A stretch of DNA of 64,000 bases from Scalesia atractyloides (lineage: Eukaryota > Streptophyta > Magnoliopsida > Asterales > Asteraceae): contig CAMTDV010000018.1 of the NCBI GenBank assembly GCA_947069175.1, positions 43,474,869 through 43,538,868 of the forward strand. The letters are read 5' to 3'. Each line of letters opens with the position of its first letter. The stretch's first letter is position 1. The notes beneath the pieces were generated by a model. That model did no database searches. It had not been told where the DNA came from and worked only from the letters and a program-made list of their open reading frames with translations. This document shows positions 48,068 through 60,672 of this stretch, piece by piece. A program made the translations under genes and the position numbers.

Positions 48068-48610
48068 ATGGTTATCACCTACGCTCATGAATTTGGACAT
48101 TTATAGACATTAGGAGGGGTTTTAGACGTAAATCATCAAATAAACATACAATCCACGGACAAAATCTAAAATTGAACGTATAGGATTGTTAGAAAACCAT
48201 TTTCGACCAGATCTATGGTGGAATCATCTAGAAATTCAAAGAAATAAGGATTTTGGATCGAAAAATATGAAAAAAGGCTGATTTAGGAGGCCACGTTCGG
48301 CCGAACCTGACCTGTGGAGGTTAAGTTCTCCCGAACTTGACAAGGTTTTTCAAGATTTCTCTCAAATTCGCCCGAACTTGACTGATTTTGAAATTAAGCA
48401 CAAGTTCGCCCGAACTTGTCTATTTCATGCAAGTTTGCCCGAACTTGGTGGTGGCCAACCAAGTTCGCCCGAACTTGTCACAAACTGACTAAGTTTGCCC
48501 GAACTTATCATACAAGTTCGCCCGAACTTGTCAGGATGCCTAAAAAAAATTTGGTGATAGAATTTTTTTCGAATTTTTAACGTCCGATACTGACTATTCG
48601 AGGACACCAG
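48068..48610 (+). repeat. Copia C leader with palindromic array
   Basis: From 48291 to 48531, eight copies, mostly CC-centred (CAAGTTCGCCCGAACTTG, perfect at 48513-48530), spaced ~25-37 bp. Element D1 interrupts the leader at 48611, before any gag start. Confidence 0.85.
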
Positions 48611-51289
48611 GTCACACCCTCAATTTCCACTTGCGGAGTTTTACCGCGAGGCGTGTGAACAAACCAGAATCTGAGACACTAGTGATATCGAACGACTCTA
48701 TATGATTTATTTAAACGTTTTCCAAAAACATTTGTTTAACCATTCATAGTTATTTTCAAATTGTCTTTGTTTAGTTTCAAAGTTTAGCGGAAGCATTAGT
48801 TTCAAAGTTGAGCGGAAGCCTTAAAGTAAAGTAAAGTAACGGGCGCCAACATAAACGCCAAAACCAAAAATCCCAAACAATATTCGTAAATGAGACTCGA
48901 TAAAAAAAATGTCTTGATCAATGCAAGTGAGTGCACCTAGCGCTCCTAGCGTCCTGAGAAACATGTAAAGAAACAAGTGTCAACATTAAAGAAGAGTGAG
49001 TTCACAGGTTTTTATAAGTTCACATGTTCGGTTAAAAGTTTTTTCCCCCGTTACCCCTAACCCGGGATAACGATATAGTTCCATTATTTCTAACCCGGAA
49101 TAATAATGTTGGTTCCATTATTCCTAACCCGGAATAATAATGTTGATTCGTAATTAAGTTCAATGTTAACATGTAGGTAGCGAGCCTAAAGTTACGTCAC
49201 ATAAGAGTTCGCGATCGAAGCTGACTGTTGTGTCTCCGTGTTGCCAGGCCTATCACTGACCATGGCGAAAGTTAGGCCAAATTAATCACCCGTTGACCAT
49301 ACCCGGTCGGCTAGCGCGACTAGCTCGGGTGGGGCTTGTCGGGCCCAGTAGTACTACTTATAATTTCCCCGCTATCTAACTCAATACTAACGATCTGAGA
49401 GTTTGTCGAGGACTTCCGTGATATAGCTGCTTAGTGACCATAAGGTACATTAACATTAACTTAGTTACCGAGTAGTTTAACGACGTTAATTTCGTATAAC
49501 GTAAAAAGATAGAGTTATAGAATGTATACATGTTTCTCCCCTGTTGTTTAAAACCGGATAAATAGGGGCCGTGAACTCACCTTTAATTGCTCGGTTAGTG
49601 TAACACAAAAGTAGCAAATGATGGGACCGCTAATTGCGTCCTAACATGTCAATCGATTTAAAGTTAGTGTGTGAACACACTGATACAAAACCCTACGCAT
49701 AATTAACACACAGTGCGGCACACATAATAACCAATTCGAAAACACAATCATGCATGCAAAGTATCATCATACGAAAATAGTGATCAAACCAACTTGTCAT
49801 AAACACAGATCAACTCATACAACACTTGGGTACACACAAACGCAAGTTATCATGTTTCAGCTTGTACGCTCATAACTAGGCTGTTTTCGAGGATTTTTAT
49901 AAAATAGTTCCAACGTTCCAAAAATTCCAATTTTTTACAGGAGGTGTCAACTAAATTGTAGAATTTTATGTAAAATTTTCAAGTCCTAACACTTTACCAA
50001 TTATTTATAAACATTTATATACTAGGCTGCAGTCAGATTCGTCGCTTTCTGACTGCAGTCCACGAGAAAAATTATTTAAAAATCATTGTTCATTCAATTA
50101 ACAAAATTCCAGTGGGAGTTTTCCGGAAATTCCCGTCTCCAGTTACTGTACAAATTTCGTGACCCAACCCTCTACAGATTATGAGATCCGACTCGATAAA
50201 CAACTAGAAAATTTTTCAGAATTTACGCAGCTTCAGCTGCTGCACTAAATGACCACTTAAAAATAGCAAACGACCTCAGAAAAATATGAATCTGGCGCCA
50301 TCAGAAGCGTTTTTCAAAAATACACGTTTTAGGCTTTAGAAAATCCACTTTTTGATAAATAATGATCACGTTACAGCCAATTGAAGTTGGCTATAAATGC
50401 CATTCAGCAACCTGTTTTTGACTTTTATCGCAATAGAACACGCTTAAACGATCAAGACGCTAAATAATAATGATCAAGAACAGGTTTATTTGTCAAATAT
50501 CATCATGTACATCAATATTCATGCAAACCCTAATCATATAATATGATCTATATCGCTAAAACGCCGCCTATGATTTTTGTATTCATCCTAACATCACAAT
50601 CGCAAAAACTCGCACAATTATCCGAACTAATCATAAATCATAACACTTTTCATACCAATGATCCTAACAATACATATAATCATGATCAAGATTACACAAA
50701 CCCTAATGTGATTTGTAAAACAATTTAAACCCTAACCTTGAAACGATGAAGATTATCGAACCGGGACAAGATTGGAATCAATCCGGGGTTGGAGGCTTGT
50801 GCGATCGAGAGGGGGGGGGGGGCTGCCGTCGGCTCTCTTAGTGCTAGGGTTCCTTGTTGTTTTTTTTTTAAATACTAACTCATGCATACATGCCAATATA
50901 TAGCACAAGGAAAAGAAAGGGGAAAGGGTGGGGGCGCGTGATCGCAAGGGAGGGGGGGGGGGGTTTGGGTGAGTAACTTGGTCCTCAAGTTTAGGTTAGT
51001 TCCTTGGGCCGCAAGGAAGTGAGGTTGACACGTTTCGCGGCTCGGTTCGGTTCGGCTATTTATTTATTATTATTATTTTTACTAATAATCTAGAAATCAA
51101 AACGTGATATAATAATTCACAAAATTTACAAACGTCTAATAACACATAGCTCGTAATTCACCCAATGCATTCACAAAGTTAGCGTAGTTATTGCAAGCGT
51201 GTAATTTAATTCTCCGAAATCAAATTAGCGTAGGAATGAATAACCGTGAAGTAGCGCGTTTAAGATACCTGAAAAGCCGGGATGTCACA
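48611..51289 (-). mobile_element. 3' LTR of D1 (~2.68 kb)
   Basis: Starts (T)GTCACACCCTC with the first T lost; ends GGATGTCACA. Aligns with LTR2 and LTR3 of D2. It has three TTATTCC/GGAATAA palindromic units (49047-49144) and two 12-base G-runs (50811-50822, 50952-50963) absent from LTR2. No gene. Confidence 0.85.
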
Positions 51290-51792
51290 TTATCCCCATG
51301 TTGAAAGAATGTTCGTCCCGAAAATTGAGTAAACGCGGTTTAGAATGCAACGCACAAAGATTCAGTTTGTTAGCAATGGTACAAGAAATTCCCAGGCTGT
51401 CACATCATCCCCATGTTGAAAGAATTTCATCCCGAAATTTAGTTGGTGGTAACGTTAGACTGCTGCTCAGCTGCAAAAAGGTGTGGGTATTTGCTTTTCA
51501 TTTGGTCCTCTCTTTCCCACGTGAACTCCGGTCCACGTTTAGAGTCCCAACGAACCTTGACGATCGGTATCTTGCTACGCCTTCGAGTCTTGATCTCACA
51601 ATCCATGATCTCGATAGGCTGTTCCACAAAATGCAGTTGTTCATCCACTTGAATCTCATCCAATGGAATGACTAGGGTCTCATCTGATAGACACTTCTTC
51701 AGATTTGACACGTGAAAAACGTTGTGAACTCCACTGAGTTCGGCAGGAAGGTCTAATTGATAAGCTACGGGCCCGATACGCTTCGAGATCAC
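51290..51792 (-). pseudogene. pol: D1 integrase C terminus with chromodomain-like tail
   Basis: Frame 51792-51439 (117 codons) begins in the GPF/Y-like region (IGPVAYQLDLP), continues through HNVFHVSNLKKCL and ends in the chromodomain-like SKIPIVKVRWDSKRGPEFTWE..KYPHLF. The Trp and aromatic residues missing in element E are kept. 51290-51438 is the short 3' UTR, with a second LTR-end-like TGTCACATCATCCCCATG near 51400. Confidence 0.85.
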
Positions 51793-54247
51793 AAACGGGC
51801 CTACTTTACCGTGGGTTTAGTTTGCCTCGTTTCCCAAAACGGATTACACCCTTCCAGGGTGACACCTTCAGTAGGACGCGGTCGCCTACTTGAAATTCGA
51901 GCGGTTTGCGTCGTTGATCAGCGTAGCTTTTCTATCGATCTCGTGCCACTGCCATGCGGTTTCTGATTTGCACAATCTTTTCAGTAGCCTCAAGTATCAA
52001 CTCAGGACCTGTGAGTTGACTGTCACCGACTTCTGCCCAACAGACCGGTGATCTACATTTGCGACCGTATAATGCTTCAAATGGTGCTGCCTGAATACTC
52101 GTATGGTAACTGTTGTTATACGAGAATTCCACTAAAGGCAGATGGATTTCCCATCTGTTTCCGAAGTCTACCACACATGCCCTAAGCATGTCTTCCAAGG
52201 TCTGAATGGTCCTTTCACTTTGACCATCCGTCTGAGGGTGATAAGCTGTGCTCATATCTAAGCGTGTACCCAATGCTTTCTGAAGTGACTGCCAAAAGTT
52301 GGACGTGAAACGAGCATCTCTGTCTGAGATGATGGACGTTGGCACTCCGTGCCGAGAAACTACTTCCTTAATGTAGATGCGAGTCAACTTATCCATCTTA
52401 TCTATTTCTTTGATCGCTAGGAAGCGTGCGGACTTAGTTAGACGATCCACGATTACCCAGATGGTATCGCAACCACCCGGAGTTCGCGGGAGTTTAGTGA
52501 TAAAGTCCATCGAGATCTGATCCCATTTCCACACTAGGATCTCAGGTTGTTGAAGTAGCCCTGATGGCTTCTGGTATTCCACCTTGACTTTTGCACAAGT
52601 CAAACACTTGCTCACGTAGGTGGCTATATCCGCTTTCATGTTGGGCCACCAGTACGCGGCTTTAAGGTCTTGATACATCTTATCCGAACCGTGATGGACA
52701 GAGTATCGGGATTTGTGAGCTTCGTCCATAACTAGCTTTCTGAGGTCTCCGTAGAGAGGTACCCATATACGATTCATGAAATACCGGGCACCATTGGGTT
52801 TTACTTCCCAATCGCGTTCCATCTTTCCCACAGATTCGGCCTTGATGTTTTCTTCCTTAACTGCTTCTAGCTGCGCGTCGCGTATCTGTTCGGGTAACCC
52901 CGAATGAATGGTGAACTGTAGTGCTCGTACCCGACGAGGTTTCAAGTGCTCTTTCCTACTGAGGCCATCAGCTACCACGTTAGCTTTACCCGGGTGATAC
53001 CGAATGGCACATTCATAATCGTTCAGAAGTTCGACCCAGCGACGCTGTCGCATGTTCAACTCCTTCTGGTCAAAGATATGCTGGAGGCTCTTGTGATCCG
53101 TGTAGATTGTGCACTTTGTTCCATATAGATAGTGTCTCCAAATCTTAAGTGCAAATACAACTGCTCCCAATTCCAGGTCATGTGTTGTGTAGTTTTTCTC
53201 GTGAACCTTCAACTGTCGGGATGCATACGCGATGACCTTATCACGTTGCATAAGTACGCATCCCAATCCCTGAATGGAGGCGTCACAATATACCACAAAA
53301 TCATCTGTCCCTTCCGGCAAGGACAAAATGGGTGCACTGCAAAGTTTCTTTTTCAGCAATTGAAATGCTGCTTCCTGCTTGTCACCCCACGCATACTTAG
53401 TGCCTTTCTGGGTGAGAGTGGTAAGCGGTTGTGCGATCTTTGAAAATCCCTCGATGAAACGTCTGTAATAACCAGCCAAACCCAAAAATTGGCGGATCTC
53501 TGTCGGTGTCCTGGGTGCTTCCCAGTTCTTGATAGCATCGATCTTGGCGGGATCGACGTGTATACCCTTTTCATTCACGATATGCCCGAGGAACTGAACT
53601 TCCCGAATCCAGAAATCACACTTCGAAAACTTGGCATATAGTTTCTCCTGTTGAAGTAGTTCCAGCAATAATCGCAGATGCTCAGCATGTTCTTCTTCAC
53701 CCTTAGAGTAGATAAGTATATCATCGATGAACACGATGACAAACTTGTCGAGGTACGGCTTACACACGCGGTTCATGAGGTCCATAAACATCGCGGGTGC
53801 GTTGGTGAGACCGAAGGGCATGACCAAGAACTCATAATGGCCATACCGAGTACGAAATGCCGTCTTGGAGATATCCTCCTCTCTGACGCGTAACTGGTGA
53901 TAACCGGACCATAGATCAATCTTGGAGTAGTAGCTTGACCCTTGAAGTTTGTCGAAGAGAACGTCGATGCGAGGTAATGGGTATCGGTTCTTGACGGTAA
54001 CCTTATTGAGTTCCATATAGTCGATGCACATGCGGAAGGTCCCGTCCTTTATCTTGACACAGAGGACCGGAGCTCCCCATGGCGAAGTACTGGGTCGGAT
54101 AAATCATTTTTCCAACAATTCTTGAAGTTGGGTAGACAGCTCCTGCAGCTCTGCTGGAGCTAGGCGGTACGGGGCCATGGCGATAGGAGTCGCATGGTTC
54201 GCCAATTCGATTTCAAACTCCACTTGTCGATGTGGTGGAAGACCAGG
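51793..54247 (-). pseudogene. pol: D1 RT-RNase H-integrase
   Basis: A 699-codon frame (54031-51932) with catalytic FIDDILIYS near 53720, RNase H YCDAS and TDHKSL, integrase zinc finger CLTCAKVK and D-D-E motifs (MDFITKLP, ISDRDARF, SERTIQTLE). Upstream, sense continues to 54247 with a single TGA in place of Gly near 54103. Downstream, a TAG near 51930 and a frameshift near 51810 break it from the tail. These are few lesions for a retroelement of this age. Confidence 0.92.
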
Positions 54248-56835
54248 TGTCACACCCTCAATTTCCACTTGCGGAGTTTTACCGCGAGGCGTGCGAACAA
54301 ACCAGAATCTGAGACACTAGTACGTCGAACGACTCTATATGATTTGATAATACGTTTTCCAAAATCATTTGTTTAACCATTCATTGTAGATTTTATATTG
54401 TCTTAGTTAGTTTTCAATGTTTAGCGGAAGCATTAGTTTTTAAGGTTGAGCGGAAGCATAAAAATAAAGTAGAGGAACGGGCGCCAACACAAACGCCAAA
54501 ACAAATGAAAAACCCAAAACAATGTTTGTAAATGAGACTCGATAAAAGGTGTCTTGATCAATGCAAGTGAGTGCACCTAGAGCTCCTAGCGTCCTGAGAA
54601 ACATGTAAAGAAACAAGTGTCAACATTAAAGAAGAGTGAGTTCACAGGTTTTCATAAATTCGTTTGTTCGGTTATAAGTTTGTTTCCCCCGTTATCCCTA
54701 ACCCGGGATAACGATTTAGTTCCATTATTCCCAACACGGAATAATACTGATAGTTCCATTAATCCTTACCCGGAATAATAATGATAGTTCCATTATTCCT
54801 TACCCGGAATAATAATGATAGTTCCATTATTCCTTACCCGGAATAATAAAGTTGTTGGTTCCATTATCCCTAACCCGGGATAATATTGTTGATCCGTAAT
54901 TAAGTTCAATGTTAATATATATAGGTAGCTAGCCTAAAGTTATGTCACGTAAGTGTTCGCGATCAAAGCTGCCTGTTGTGCCTCCGTGTTGCCAGGCCTA
55001 TCACTGACCATGGCGAAGTTAGGCCAAATTATTCACCCGTTGACCATACCCGGTCGGCTAGCGCGACTAGCTCGGATGGGGCTTGTCGGGCCCAGTAGTA
55101 CTACTTATAATTTCCCCGCTATCTAAACCCAATACTAACGATCCGAGAGATTGTCGAGGACTTGTGTGATATAGCTGCTTAGTGACCATAACGTACATTA
55201 ACATTAACTTAGTTACCTAATAGTTAAGTGACGTTAATTTCGTATAACGTAAAGAGATAGAGTTGTAGAGTGTATACATGTTTCTCCCCCTGTTGTTTAA
55301 AACCGGATAAAATTAGGGGCCATGAACTCACCTTTAGTTGCTCGGTTAGTGTAAGACAGAAGTTGCAAATGGTGGGACCGCTAATTGCGTCCTAACAAGT
55401 CAATTGATTTCAAGTTAGTGTGTGAACACACCAATACAAATCCTACACATAATTAACGCACAAAGCGGTACACACAATCACAAATCCTAACACTCAAACA
55501 TGCATGCAAGTATCCTCATATTAACATAGTGATCAAAACAATTTATCATGAACAAAATTCAATCCATGCAACACTTTGGTGCACATATTCGCAACTTATC
55601 AAGTTTCAGCTTATATACTCATAATTAGGCTATTTTCGAGGATTTTCATAAAATAGTTCCAACGTTCCAAAAATTCCAATTATTTTACAGAAGGTAAAAA
55701 CTATACTGTAGAATTTTATATAAATTTGTCAAGTCCTAACACTTTACCAATTATTCATAAATATTAATATACTAGGCTGCAGTCAGATTCGTTGCTTTCT
55801 GACTGCAGTCCACGGAAGAATTTATTTAAAAATCACCGTTTGTCCAATTAACAAAATTCCAGTGAGAGTTTACCGGAAATTTCCATATCTAGTTGTTGTA
55901 CAAATTTCATGATTCGACTCTCTACAGATTATTAGATCCGACTCGATAAACAACTAACAATTTTTCAGAATTTTCACAGCTTCAGTTACTGAACTTAATT
56001 GGCGACCTAAAAATATCAAACGACTCAGAAAAATATGAATCCAGCGCCATTAGAATCGTTTTTCAAAACTCTACGTTTTAGACTTCAGAAAATCCGTTTT
56101 TCGATAAATAATAACCAAGTTACAGCCAGTTAAAGTTGGCTGTAAACACCATTCAGCATCCTGATTCAACACTTTATCACAATCTAACCCGCTTAAACCA
56201 TCGATACATTGAACATATGCGATCAAGAACAGAATTTCCAATCATATACTATCATATATATATCATACCCATGCAAACCCTAATCATAACATATAGTTTT
56301 ATTTTAAAACAAAACACAGCCTAACGTTTCTTAATTCCGCAAATCATCATACTTGCAAACTAGCCTATTCAATCGATTATCATCCTAATACTTTCCACCA
56401 TTACATACACACACGATCCATAATTCATAACTCTAGTATGATTAGCGAAATAACATAAAATTCTAACCTTAACAATAGGATTAATGAGCCGAGAACTAGA
56501 TGGGACTGATTCGGATGTTGGCGAGACTTGCGACCGAGAAGGAGAATGGTGAGGGGAGGGCTGCCGCGATTCAAGAGGGAGTGTGGCAAGGCTGTCTTGC
56601 GATCGATATGATGAATGAAGGGCTGCCGTCGGCTGTTTCACAACTAGGGTTTGTATGTTTTTGTTTTGTGAAACCAAGCTCATGCATGTATCTGTATATA
56701 TAGCGCAAGGGACAAAGGGGAAAGGGAAGGGTTTACGGTTTGGGGTGCTCGCGGCCGCAAGGGACTCAATTTAACGTAGGAACGAATAACCGTGAAGTAG
56801 TGCGTTTAAGATATCTGAAAAACCGGGATGTCACA
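54248..56835 (-). mobile_element. 3' LTR of D2 (~2.59 kb)
   Basis: TGTCACACCCTC to GGGATGTCACA. Six palindromic TTATTCC/GGAATAA-type units at ~54688-54884. No gene. The true end could instead be the similar TGTCACATCATCCCC near 57005. Confidence 0.85.
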
Positions 56836-57046
56836 TTATCCCCATGAGTAAACGCGGTTTAGAATGCAGCGTACATGTTTAGAGTGCCACGCACAAAGAT
56901 TTAGTTCGTTAACAATGTTACGCGAAATTACAAGAAATTCCCAAGTGCCATGCACAAGGATTTAGTTAACAATGGTACGCGAAATTATGAGAAATTCCCA
57001 GGTTGTCACATCATCCCCATGTTAAAAGAATTTTCGTCCCGAAAAT
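56836..57046 (-). other. D2 3' UTR with repeated AAATTCCCA blocks
   Basis: Contains two or three copies of a GCACAAGGATTTAGTTAACAATGGTACGCG-like unit (shown here only by its ends, GCACAAGGAT and GGTACGCG) and a second LTR-end-like TGTCACATCATCCCC near 57005. Confidence 0.55.
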
Positions 57047-58086
57047 TTAGTTGCTGGTATCGTTAGTTTGCTGCTCAGCTGCAAAGAGGTGTGGGTATTT
57101 GCTTTTCATTTGGTCCTCTCTTTCCCATGTGAACTCCGGTCCACGCTTAGAGTCCCAACGAACCTTAACGATCGGAATCTTGCTATACCTTCGAGTCTTG
57201 ATCTCACGATCCATGATCTCGATAGGTTGTTCCACAAAGTGCAGTTGTTCATCCACTTGGATCTCATCCAATGGAATGACTAGGGTTTCATCTGATAGAC
57301 ACTTCTTCAGATTTGACACGTGAAAAACGTTGTGAACTCCACTGAGTTCGGCAGGAAGGTCTAATTGATAAGCTACGGGTCCAATACGTTTCAAGATCAC
57401 AAACAGACCTACGTACCGTGGGTTTAGTTTGCCTCGTTTTCCAAAGCGGATTACACCCTTCCAGGGTGACACCTTCAGTAGGACGCGGTCGCCTATTTGA
57501 AATTCGAGCGGTTTGCGTCGTTGATCAGCGTAGCTTTTCTGTCGATCTGGTGCCGCCGCCATGCGGTTTCTGATTTGTACAATCTTTTCAGTAGCCTTAA
57601 TTATCAACTCAGGGCCTGTGAGTTGACTGTCACCGACTTCTGCCCAACAGACCGGTGATCTACATTTACGGCCGTATAATGCCTCAAACAGTGCTGCCGA
57701 TATACTCGTATGGTAACTGTTGTTATACGAGAATTCCACTAAAGGCAGGTGGATTTCCCAACTATTCCGAAGTCTACTACGCATGCCCTAAGCATGTCTT
57801 CCAAGGTCTGTATGGTCCTTTCGCTTTGACCATCAGTCTGAGGGTGATAAGCTGTGCTCATATCTAAGCGTGTGCCCAACGCTTTCTGAAGTGACTGCCA
57901 AAAGTTGGACGTGAAGCGAGCATCTCTGTCTGAGATGATGGACGTTGGCACTCCGTGCCGAGAAACTACTTCCTTAATGTAGATGCGAGTCAACTTCTCC
58001 ATCTTATCTGTTTCTTTAATAGCTAGGAAGTGTGCGGACTTAGTTAAATGATCCACGATCACCCAGATGGTATCGCAACCACCCAA
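57047..58086 (-). pseudogene. pol: D2 integrase core and chromodomain-like tail
   Basis: 58086-57739 carries ISDRDARF and GQSERTIQTLE. A frameshift near 57770 passes to 57784-57047 (245 codons), with the GPF/Y-like region and a tail ending FTWEREDQMKSKYPHLF. The tail keeps the aromatic and acidic positions expected of a chromovirus targeting domain. Confidence 0.9.
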
Positions 58087-58089
58087 AGT

Positions 58090-58965
58090 TTATGGGAGTT
58101 TAGTGATGAAATCCATCGAGATCTGATCCCATTTCCACACTGGGATCTCAGGTTGTTGGAGTAGCCCCGATGGCTTTTGATACTCTACCTTGACTTTTGC
58201 ACAAGTCAAACACTTACTCACGTAGGTGGCTATATCAGCTTTCATGTTGGGCCACCAATACGCAGCTTTAAGGTCTTGATACATCTTATCCGAATCAGGA
58301 TGGACAGAGTATCGGGATTTGTGAGCTTCATCCATGACTAGCTCTCTGAGGTTTCCGTAGAGAGGTACCCATATGCGATTCATGAAATACCGGGCTCCAT
58401 TGGGTTTTACTTCCAAATCGCGTTCCATTTTTCCCACCAATTCGGCCTTGATGTTTTCTTCCTTAACCGCTTCTAACTGCGCGTCGTGTATCTGTCCGGG
58501 TAACCCCGAATGAATAGTGAACTGTAGTGCTCGTACCCGACGAGGTTTCAAGTGTTCATTCCTACTGAGGGCATCTGCTACCACGTTAGCTTTACCCGGG
58601 TGATACCGTATGGCACATTCATAATCGTTCAAGAGTTCGACCCAGCGACGCTGTCGCATGTTCAACTCCTTCTGATCAAAGATGTGTTGGAGGCTCTTGT
58701 GATCTGTATAGATTGTGCAATTCGTTCCATAGAGGTAGTGTCTCCAAATCTTAAGTGCAAACACTACTGCTCCCAATTCCAGGTCATGTGTTGTGTAGTT
58801 TTTCTCGTGAACCTTCAATTGTCGGGACGCATACGCGATAACCTTATCGCGTTGCATGAGTACGCATCCCAATCCCTGAATGGAAGCATCACAATATACT
58901 ACAAAATCATCTGTCCCTTCCGGCAAGGACAGAATGGGTGCACTGCAAAGTTTCTGTTTCAGCAA
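58090..58965 (-). pseudogene. pol: D2 RNase H and integrase zinc finger
   Basis: 291-codon frame: RNase H (FVVYCDAS, TDHKSL, ADALSR), connection, zinc-binding CLTCAKVK and the first integrase Asp in SMDFITKLP. It ends at a TAA where D1 has Arg, then resumes at 58086 in the same sense. Confidence 0.9.
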
Positions 58966-59532
58966 TTAAAATGCCGCTTCCTGCTTGTCACCCCAAGCAT
59001 ACTTGATGCCTTTCTGGGTGAGGGTAGTAAGCGGTTGCACGATCTTTGAAAATCCCTCGATGAAACGTCTGTAGTAACCAGCCAAACCCAAAAATTGGCG
59101 GATCTCCGTCGGTGTCCTGGGTGCTTCCCAGTTTTTGATAGCTTCAATCTTGGCAGGGTCGACGTGGATACCCTTTTCATTTACGATATGCCCGAGGAAC
59201 TGAACTTCCCGAATCCAGAAATCACACTTTGAAAGCTTGGCATATAGTTTCTCCTGTTGAAGTAATCCCAGCAGTAATCGTAGATGTTCAGCATGTTCTT
59301 CTTCACCGTTAGAGTAGATGAGTATGTCATCGATGAACACGATGACAAACTTGTCGAGGTATGGTTTACACACACGGTTCATGAGGTCCATGAACACTGC
59401 GGGTGCGTTTGTGAGACCGAAGGGCATGACCAAGAACTCATAATGGCCATACCGAGTACGAAATGCCATCTTAGCGATATCTTCCTCCCTGACGCGTAAC
59501 TGATGGTAACCGGACCGTAGATCAATCTTGGA
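58966..59532 (-). pseudogene. pol: D2 RT palm and thumb
   Basis: Continues from a TAG near 59530 (one of the paired Tyr codons of GSSYYSKID). Contains MPFGLTNAP, catalytic FIDDILIYS near 59313-59339 and QFLGLAGYYRRF. Ends at a TAA (Gln codon in D1) near 58966. Confidence 0.9.
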
Positions 59533-60672
59533 CTAGTAGCTTGACCCTTGAAGTTGGTCGAAGAGATCGTCGATGCGAGGTAACGGGTATCGGTTCTTGA
59601 CAGTAACCTTGTTGAGTTCCCTGTAGTCGATGCACATTCGGAAGGTCCCGTCCTTCTTCTTGACAAAAAGGACTGGAGCTCCCCATGGCGAAGCGCTTGG
59701 TCGGATAAATCCTTTTTCTAACAGCTCCTGAAGTTGGGTAGACAGCTCCTGCAGCTCGGCTGGAGCTAGGCGGTATGGGGCCTTGGCGATAGGAGTTGCA
59801 TGGTTCGCCAATTCAATTTCAAACTCCAATTGTCGATGGGGTGGGAGACCAGGTAACTCCTCTGGGAATACATCGGAAAAATCACGGACGACGGGGATGT
59901 CTTCTATACGTTTCTCGTCCTTAGGCTGTTCGGTAACCAGTGCGAGTAAAGCGAAAGAGTTCTTCCTCCGAAGATACTTCTGCGCTTGCATGTAAGAGAT
60001 GATGTTTGTGACGGCGCCTGCCTTCTCGCCTTGCACCGTCAAGATTTTGTTGTTAGAGAGCGGAATACGGATAGATTTTTCGAAACAGAGAACTTCAGCT
60101 CGAACGTCGGATAGCCAGTCCATTCCGACTACCACGTCAAAACTACCCAGGGTAGTTGTCATTAGATCAATGGTAAAGGTGTGACCCGCGAGTTTGAGTT
60201 GACAGCCGGATACTATATGGGTCACATCTACAGATTTACCATCGGCTAGTTCTATGACGTATGGGGCCTCTAGAGGTTTGGGCGTGAGATTTAGGTTCTT
60301 TCTAAAAGACTCAGATATAAAACTCCTATCCGCACCCGTATCAAAAAGCACAGAAGCAAAATGTTCATTAAGGGGAAACTTACCGGTGACCACGTTCGAG
60401 TCGTTTCTGGCCTCTCCGCGGCCCAGCGTAAATGCGCGACCTTTGGCACCTCCTGTGCCACCATTTCCATTATTGTTGTTGTGGTTATTGTGGTTGTGGT
60501 TGTTCCCACCATTGTTGTTGTCGTTACGGAGCTGTGGGCAGTCTCTTTTGAAGTGGGCAGTGCTACCACACTGATAGCATCCCCGGTTAACACCCTGTTG
60601 CTGGCCCTGGGGTTGATTTTGGTTTTGTCGGGACATGATTTCCCCGCGACAATCCTTTGCCGCATGTCCCAC
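59533..60672 (-). pseudogene. gag-pol: D2 nucleocapsid, protease and RT N terminus
   Basis: 379-codon frame: knuckles CQRCGKVGHAAKDC (its first half in the frame upstream of 60672) and CYQCGSTAHFKRDC, an Asn/His/Gly-rich linker, protease LFDTGADRSF near 60330-60350, the linker DFSDVFPEELPGLPP and RT entry (SPWGAPVLFVKKKDG). This suggests gag and pol share one frame in this family. Confidence 0.92.

Larger units (their letters stand above)
48611..54247 (-). mobile_element. Gypsy element D1 (chromodomain type), 3' half
   Basis: 3' LTR (48611-51289) and pol from RT to the chromodomain-like tail, minus strand. D2 interrupts it at 54247, inside the protease-RT linker (PGLPP). The remaining 5' half should lie to the right of the window. 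Inserted in the Copia C leader. Confidence 0.88.

Noticed and set aside
49047..49144. Telomere-like CCCTAA repeats
   Set aside because: CCCTAACCC occurs only within the palindromic LTR units, not as tandem heptamers.
54248..56835. Shared middle LTR from tandem recombination between D1 and D2
   Set aside because: The D1 internal region stops within pol at 54247 rather than at a primer site, so nested insertion explains it better.
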